Of a stretch of DNA of 64,000 nucleotides, positions 59,120 to 64,000 are shown piece by piece. Each line of letters begins with the position of its first letter. The stretch's first letter is position 1. The notes under the pieces were generated by a model that did not search any database, was not told where the DNA came from, and saw only the letters and a program-made list of their open reading frames with translations. The stretch spans positions 744,001 through 808,000 of the forward strand of contig WFMF01000014.1 of assembly GCA_011033025.1 (NCBI GenBank), read 5' to 3'. Made by a program: the position numbers and the translations under genes. The stretch is from Beroe forskalii (taxonomy: Eukaryota; Ctenophora; Nuda; Beroida; Beroidae).

Positions 59120-60712
59120 TTAATATCATTTCTCTGGAAGAGCTGTTGAGCCTAATTTTAGAACTTCCAAATAAGAATCTTGATCTTGATACCATGCCAA
59201 TATGGTTGTTCAAAGAGTGTCTACCATAGCTTATTCATATTATCCATTTCATTGTAAATGAATCCCTCAGGAAAGGAATTTTCCTTCAAACATGAAAACT
59301 GCAGTTGTGCATCCATCACTCAAAAAGCTCAATCTTGATGCTGATATGCTTGGGAATTATAGGCCCATAAGCAATCTTTCCTATATCTCAAAGCTTATTG
59401 AAAGAGTTGCTCATAACCAACTTGTTAAATATCTTGAAGAAGAGGGTTTGTTTTCACAATTTCAATCTGCATATAGGAAATTTCACAGTTGTGAAACAGC
59501 AGTGGCACGAATTCACAATGATATTCTCATGATGATGGACAAGAGAAATAATGTCATTCTTCTATTATTAGACCTCAGTGCAGCCTTTGACACCATCAAT
59601 CATGGTTTGCTCCTCAAAAGACTGAAGAATGTTTACAGAATTTCTGGCACTGCTCATCAGTGGATAAAATCTTACCTGTCCCAGAGAAAATTCAAAGTGT
59701 CTGTTAAAGGTACTGAGTCGACTGAGTGTTTATTGGACATAGGTGTACCCCAAGGATCTATCCTAGGTCCATTGCTGTTTATTCTGTACACCAAGGACCT
59801 GGAGCATATTGTAAAAAAGTATGGCTTTGATATACATCTTTATGCAGATGACACCCAGATCTATTTTTCGTTTGATGTCAATGATTCTAACCTGGATCTG
59901 ACTCCAGTTCAACAATGTATGCATGAAGTGAAAGAATGGATGACTGTCAACTTTTTGAAATTGAATGATGACAAAACTGAATACTTGGACATTGGATATT
60001 ATGTGAGTCCCCTTGAGAAACTAGACCTTGGAGAAGGCTTTGGAGCTCTATCTATCACCCCAGTTCTTAATGCAAAAAACCTTGGATTCAAATTTGATCA
60101 TCAACTGAACATGGATGACCAAGTTAGCCTTGTTTCACAAATATGCTATCTTAACATGAGAGATTTGAAAAGGATTGCTTCAAAGCTTTCTCATGAACTT
60201 AAGATTCAACTTGTCCATTCAACTATTCTGACCTTCATTGATTACTGCAATTCTTCATATGGTGGACTGACAAAACATAATCTTCACAGGCTACAAAAAA
60301 GTTGCAGAATAATGCAGTACGATTTGTTTTTCAACTCAATGGAAAGAAGAGGTGGGGAGCACATCAAACCATATCTCAAAAGTTACATTTTCTGCCTGTT
60401 GAATACAGAATCAAATATAAAATATCGCTGCTTGTGTTCAAATGCCTCAATAATCTAGCTCCTGATTATCTGAAGAAGCTATTGCTCCTAAGAGAAGCTA
60501 AGCGAGTGAGCATTAGGATGGACAATGATTATTATCTGCTCAAGATCCCTCCAAGACCCCAGTTCACTAGAACTGAAGCATCCTTTTCATACATGGCACC
60601 TAAAACATGGAATGAACTTCCTTATTCTTTGAGATGCTTAACTGATATTGAAATGTTTAAGAAGCTCCTGAAAACTCACTACTTCCACATTGCATTTGAT
60701 GGAATTGATTGA
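59120..60712 (+). pseudogene. LINE reverse transcriptase domain
   Basis: The longest frame (59292-60458) carries NYRPISNLSYISKLIERV, LDLSAAFDTINH, GVPQGSILGPLLFILY and the catalytic LYADDTQIYF. After a frame change (~60300) the C-terminal part ends with KTWNELPYSLR and FKKLLKTHYF. The motif set fits the CR1/jockey group. Stops near 59228 and frame breaks disable the ORF. Confidence 0.9.
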
Positions 60713-60865
60713 TATAGTATTTTGAATCTTGAACTTTCCTATAATGTCCTTTAATCTATTGAACTTTAAATCTGGCACGCTTGAATGGCTGAAATATATC
60801 TTCAGGGTTATATTTCTCGATGTCTAAGCGTGTAACAAATGTTTTGTATTTATTTATTATTATTT

Positions 60866-62855
60866 AAATAAACATTAGACAATAGTACCTTTATGTCATT
60901 TTGCACACACACTTTTTCATGCACTTTCACACTTTGTTGAACACTTGCACACTTGTCTGCTATTCAAAAGCAGACAAAACGGATTTTGATTGATTGCAAA
61001 TCTGCTTACTGCACCACTAAGGGCTTTTCAAATATATATGAAAAAATAACAATATATGATAAAAAGGTCCTTTCATAGGACACAGCACACCAATGAAAAG
61101 ATAAAAGGATGGCTGAAAGTGAAACTCAGCTAAAACAGTCTGTAGATTCCAAATGATTGTGATGACTATACAGCCCTGTGTACTCACAACTGGGGGCTAG
61201 CAATTACCAAAATGTAATATCAACATGTAAGATAATGATATAAATAAAATACAGTTATAACTGCAACTCCACAGTCCACACAGAGGTAGAAATTGATGAC
61301 TGTCCCCCCTTTGTCAAAAATTAGACATGCCCAATTATGCATCTCTCCTATCCTCAATGTCCCCTTCTGTCCTTGTCCACAGTATCAACAACCCCCTCCC
61401 TTATGACGTGAGCTCTGTCAGGTTGCTCAGCACAGTGTCTTCGAAGTTCCACCATACAGTCCTTGTGCTCCTCCCTCTGCATCAAAGTCCGACCAGGGCA
61501 GATAAACAATTACTTGAACAACTCTGTCTTCTTCAGCAAATCCATCTTCCTCCTCATACCAGCAGCCACTGTCCCAGTGCTTTTCAGCTTCACGAGCCTG
61601 GGTTCAAATGATGGCTTTTCGCCCATAGCATCCAGCATTTCATTGACCCAGCCCTTTACGTCTTCATCTGTTGATTCAGTCAGTCCAAACACTACCATAT
61701 TCTTCTCCCTCTGCCCAGCCTCTGATGCAAAAAGGACAAGACGAACATGCCGTTTTGTGCGTTTTTCTCACTCACATAAAGCCTAAAGGGGTCCAAATTT
61801 TTGTCTATCAATGCTTCAATGCTCCAATACCTAAACTGTGATAATCAGGAATCCGGATTCTTGCGTGGCCCATAACGGACAGGTTTGTAGTATACCCATA
61901 GACCTTTATAGATAAGACATTGGATGGGATTTATAAATTTTATCTACTACATAACGGACAGGTCTGTTTTGTCCCAAAAATAAGTTAAAAAGGTAAAACA
62001 GACACAGACATCCCCCTTTGCACACTTTTTTACGCACGTACATACTTTTTCACACACGTACACATTTTTTAGCTTGTTTTTCATTCTTTTTACACTCCTT
62101 TTTAACACTTATAACTTTTTACACACATACCCACTTTTTTACACACTCACACACTTTCGTTGACAAGTAGCTCTCCAGATTGATATTGAGATATATTAAT
62201 GAAGGAATTTTGTTTGGGAGTTATTTGTCGACTTTTGGAAGATTATCTTACACCAACGCAAATAATTTGGCTTAAGATTCGTCCAGATAGATAATCATGA
62301 CCTATAACTCAGTATTTTTCAGATTTGAAGTTACATTTGTACTTGGATATTCTCCTTTCTCACCGATAGTACAGGTAATGATATTTTTCTGTTTTGAAGT
62401 GCTTCACAGTTCGACTCTTGATACTCATAATTGACAACAAAAAAACTTAGAACGAGAGCATCATAATCAGCAACCTCACATGAATTCATTGAATACAAAA
62501 GTCTGATTTTTATGTCAATTCAGTCCCAACTTCCCGTCCATGCTCCATAACTTAAAACTATAAATCTACAGTTGATTTATTGGATGCAAACACTATCATG
62601 AGTTGGTGATTTGAGAGCATCGCTTTGATTGAGAGATGTATTTTTCCATTACTTAGATTGATTAATAAACTAATTGGTCTTTTTCAGGTTGAGACTGAGA
62701 ACCAATTTAAAGTGGCTAATTGCTTCGGATGATATCACACGACAGTTACTCCTGTTAAATGGTATGTAGTTCTGCCCTATGGCATACTGTAAAATTTCAA
62801 CATTTATTTAAATTAACAGTTGAAAAAGCAATCTGATAAGACATTGGACTGAGTT
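60866..62855. repeat. Repeat H copy 2, right part (uninterrupted)
   Basis: Matches 47832-49154 joined to 53121-53860. It supplies the empty site for the 3.97-kb element at ~62112. Confidence 0.9.
61320..61800 (-). pseudogene. ORF1-like remnant in repeat H copy 2
   Basis: Same as 48300-48850, with one longer frame: FGLTESTDEDVKGWVNEML, then LVKLKSTGTVAAGMRRKM. It lacks ~30 bp present in copy 1 near 48600. Confidence 0.6.
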
Positions 62856-62869
62856 ATACCCTGTGGCAG

Positions 62870-63480
62870 AACACTGCTGATCTGCCACGCTCAGCGTGGC
62901 GACAAGTCGGCTTCTCCAGACGTGATTTTGGGGAAAGATGAAATTAATCAAAATTGATTATAATCACTAAAGCTTTGGACGCAAAAGTTCGATACAACAT
63001 TCATGAAATTGGCAATTTCACCAAATTTCGTCGTTATATAAATACACAATTTTAAATGGCACGACGTGGCCATGGAATCGATGTCGGGTCTGAAAATTTC
63101 GTCATTGCTCAAACAGTGACTGAAATCGTTATTAGAGTGAGGAAGTGATTTCAGATCATGTCTGCACTCTCAGATCAGCGTTTTACCACTCTCAGCGCGG
63201 AGACGTGATTTGGAAATCCGCGCTGAGCGTGGCAAAATGCTGATCTGAGCGTGCAGACGTGATCTGAAATCACGTCTACGCTCTGAAATTCAGAGCGTAT
63301 TCAGACTGAATAAAAGTGAAGACTGGATTTCAGATCACGTCTGCACTCGCATATCAGCGTTTCACCATATCGGCGCGGAGACGTGATTTGAAAATCACGT
63401 CTCCGCGCTGAGCGTGGCAAAATGCTGATCTGAGCGTGATCTGAAATCACGTCTACGCTTTGAAAGTGTGAGTCACTGAT
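62870..63480. repeat. Nested fold-back cluster of GATCTGAAATCACGTCT motifs
   Basis: GAGACGTGATTT, AAATCACGTCTCCGCGCTGA, CAGATCA and GCTGATCTGAG recur in both orientations. Two related ~190-bp halves (63140-63290 and 63330-63470) each fold on themselves, and the sharpest hairpin is centred near 63392. A smaller version is at 62885-62905 (TGCCACGCTCAGCGTGGCGA). The start is where repeat H similarity ends. Confidence 0.75.
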
Positions 63481-64000
63481 CTGAGTTTGAAGACATTACC
63501 TGATGGCTGCAAAACTTTTCGCTGCGATTGACCATGACATTTCAACGGTATTTTGATCTCATTTGTTTATAAATCTTTGCTTAATTACACACATTATTCA
63601 AACAAAAGGAAAATGTATAAAAGTAAATTTAAAGTATCATCTTGTTGCGATGCCAGATGCCGATTTAAGAAGGAAATGCTTGCTGCATTATTTTCAGCAA
63701 TGCTGTCACTGAAAATACCTTGGCTTTTGAATTTTGATGTCATGGCATTTGAACCATACACTGCAACGTGTAATCACCATAAACAAATCAATGATCAAAA
63801 CACACTACCTAAGTAGGTTCATGCCATACTGTGAGGCGATACAAAATTGATATAAGGTAAAATTTCGGGAAAATTGAAAAAAATATGCCGCCAATGGAAG
63901 ACGTGATTTGGTACTCCTGAAATTTGGGATCGGCGAGTTGCTGACTGTGTTCTGTCACTGGGGCTCTCCATTACAGAGGGTTCTGCTGGGACCCATCTGG
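63481..64000. other. Right edge, nothing recognised
   Basis: AT-rich with one short unsupported frame (63553-63816). The window ends in this sequence. Confidence 0.4.

Larger units (their letters stand above)
55831..60865 (+). mobile_element. Broken CR1/jockey-type LINE inserted in repeat H copy 2
   Basis: Repeat H copy 1 is continuous at 47831, whereas copy 2 is interrupted here. Gag-like ORF1 (56133-57690), endonuclease (57780-58610) and reverse transcriptase (59120-60712) come in order, and the end is a TATTTATTTATTATTATTT tail. Frames are broken by many indels, so it is not autonomous as read. Target duplication cannot be read because the left flank is poor. Confidence 0.85.

Noticed and set aside
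63553-63816. 87-codon frame at the right edge
   Set aside because: Weak composition and no recognised domain.

Overview
The window looks like nuclear DNA of an invertebrate animal. Most genes are split by GT-AG introns of about 100 bp to several kb. The products are metazoan families: a viperin pair, a Rap-type small GTPase, an SNX1/2-type sorting nexin, an SLC18B1-like transporter, a secreted PAN-domain protein and a coiled-coil protein. The DNA is AT-rich and crowded with TIR elements, CR1/jockey-type LINEs, satellites and fold-back repeats. A non-bilaterian such as a cnidarian would fit, but the sequence alone does not settle the lineage. There are no prokaryotic operons, rRNA genes or CRISPR arrays.

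Layout. 1-10,464: the 3' part of a + strand coiled-coil gene. One 6.65-kb intron of it holds two minus-strand genes, a single-exon PAN-domain secreted protein (2,016-3,284) and a six-exon MFS transporter (4,137-6,725). 10,465-13,013: its 3' flank, with three TIR elements. 13,014-22,986: a ~10-kb block apparently inserted into its own parental locus. It has a 326-bp satellite array, then a second copy of the last coiled-coil exons plus flank, then viperin copy 1, then an inverted satellite piece; 4-bp ATAA repeats flank the block. 22,983-27,310: the parental flank with viperin copy 2. 27,900-35,460: gene-poor DNA with a TA-flanked MITE, a very long CA repeat and a 264-bp tandem duplication. 35,469-39,353: a minus-strand Rap-like GTPase with an intact LINE ORF1-type reading frame in one intron. 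39,793-43,946: a + strand sorting nexin that stops before its BAR domain. 44,000-64,000: repeats, including two copies of a ~2.4-kb repeat. One copy is split by a 3.97-kb palindrome-ended element and the other by a broken LINE of ~5 kb. A fold-back cluster lies near the right end.

Functions. The viperins are predicted ER or lipid-droplet radical-SAM antiviral enzymes. The Rap-like GTPase and the sorting nexin are membrane-traffic or signalling proteins whose 5' ends point at each other. No shared pathway links the loci. What unites the window is recent rearrangement: paralogous copies give empty sites for several insertions, so many element ends can be read directly. Parts of the assembly (the CA repeat and about 55,390-56,240) look unreliable.
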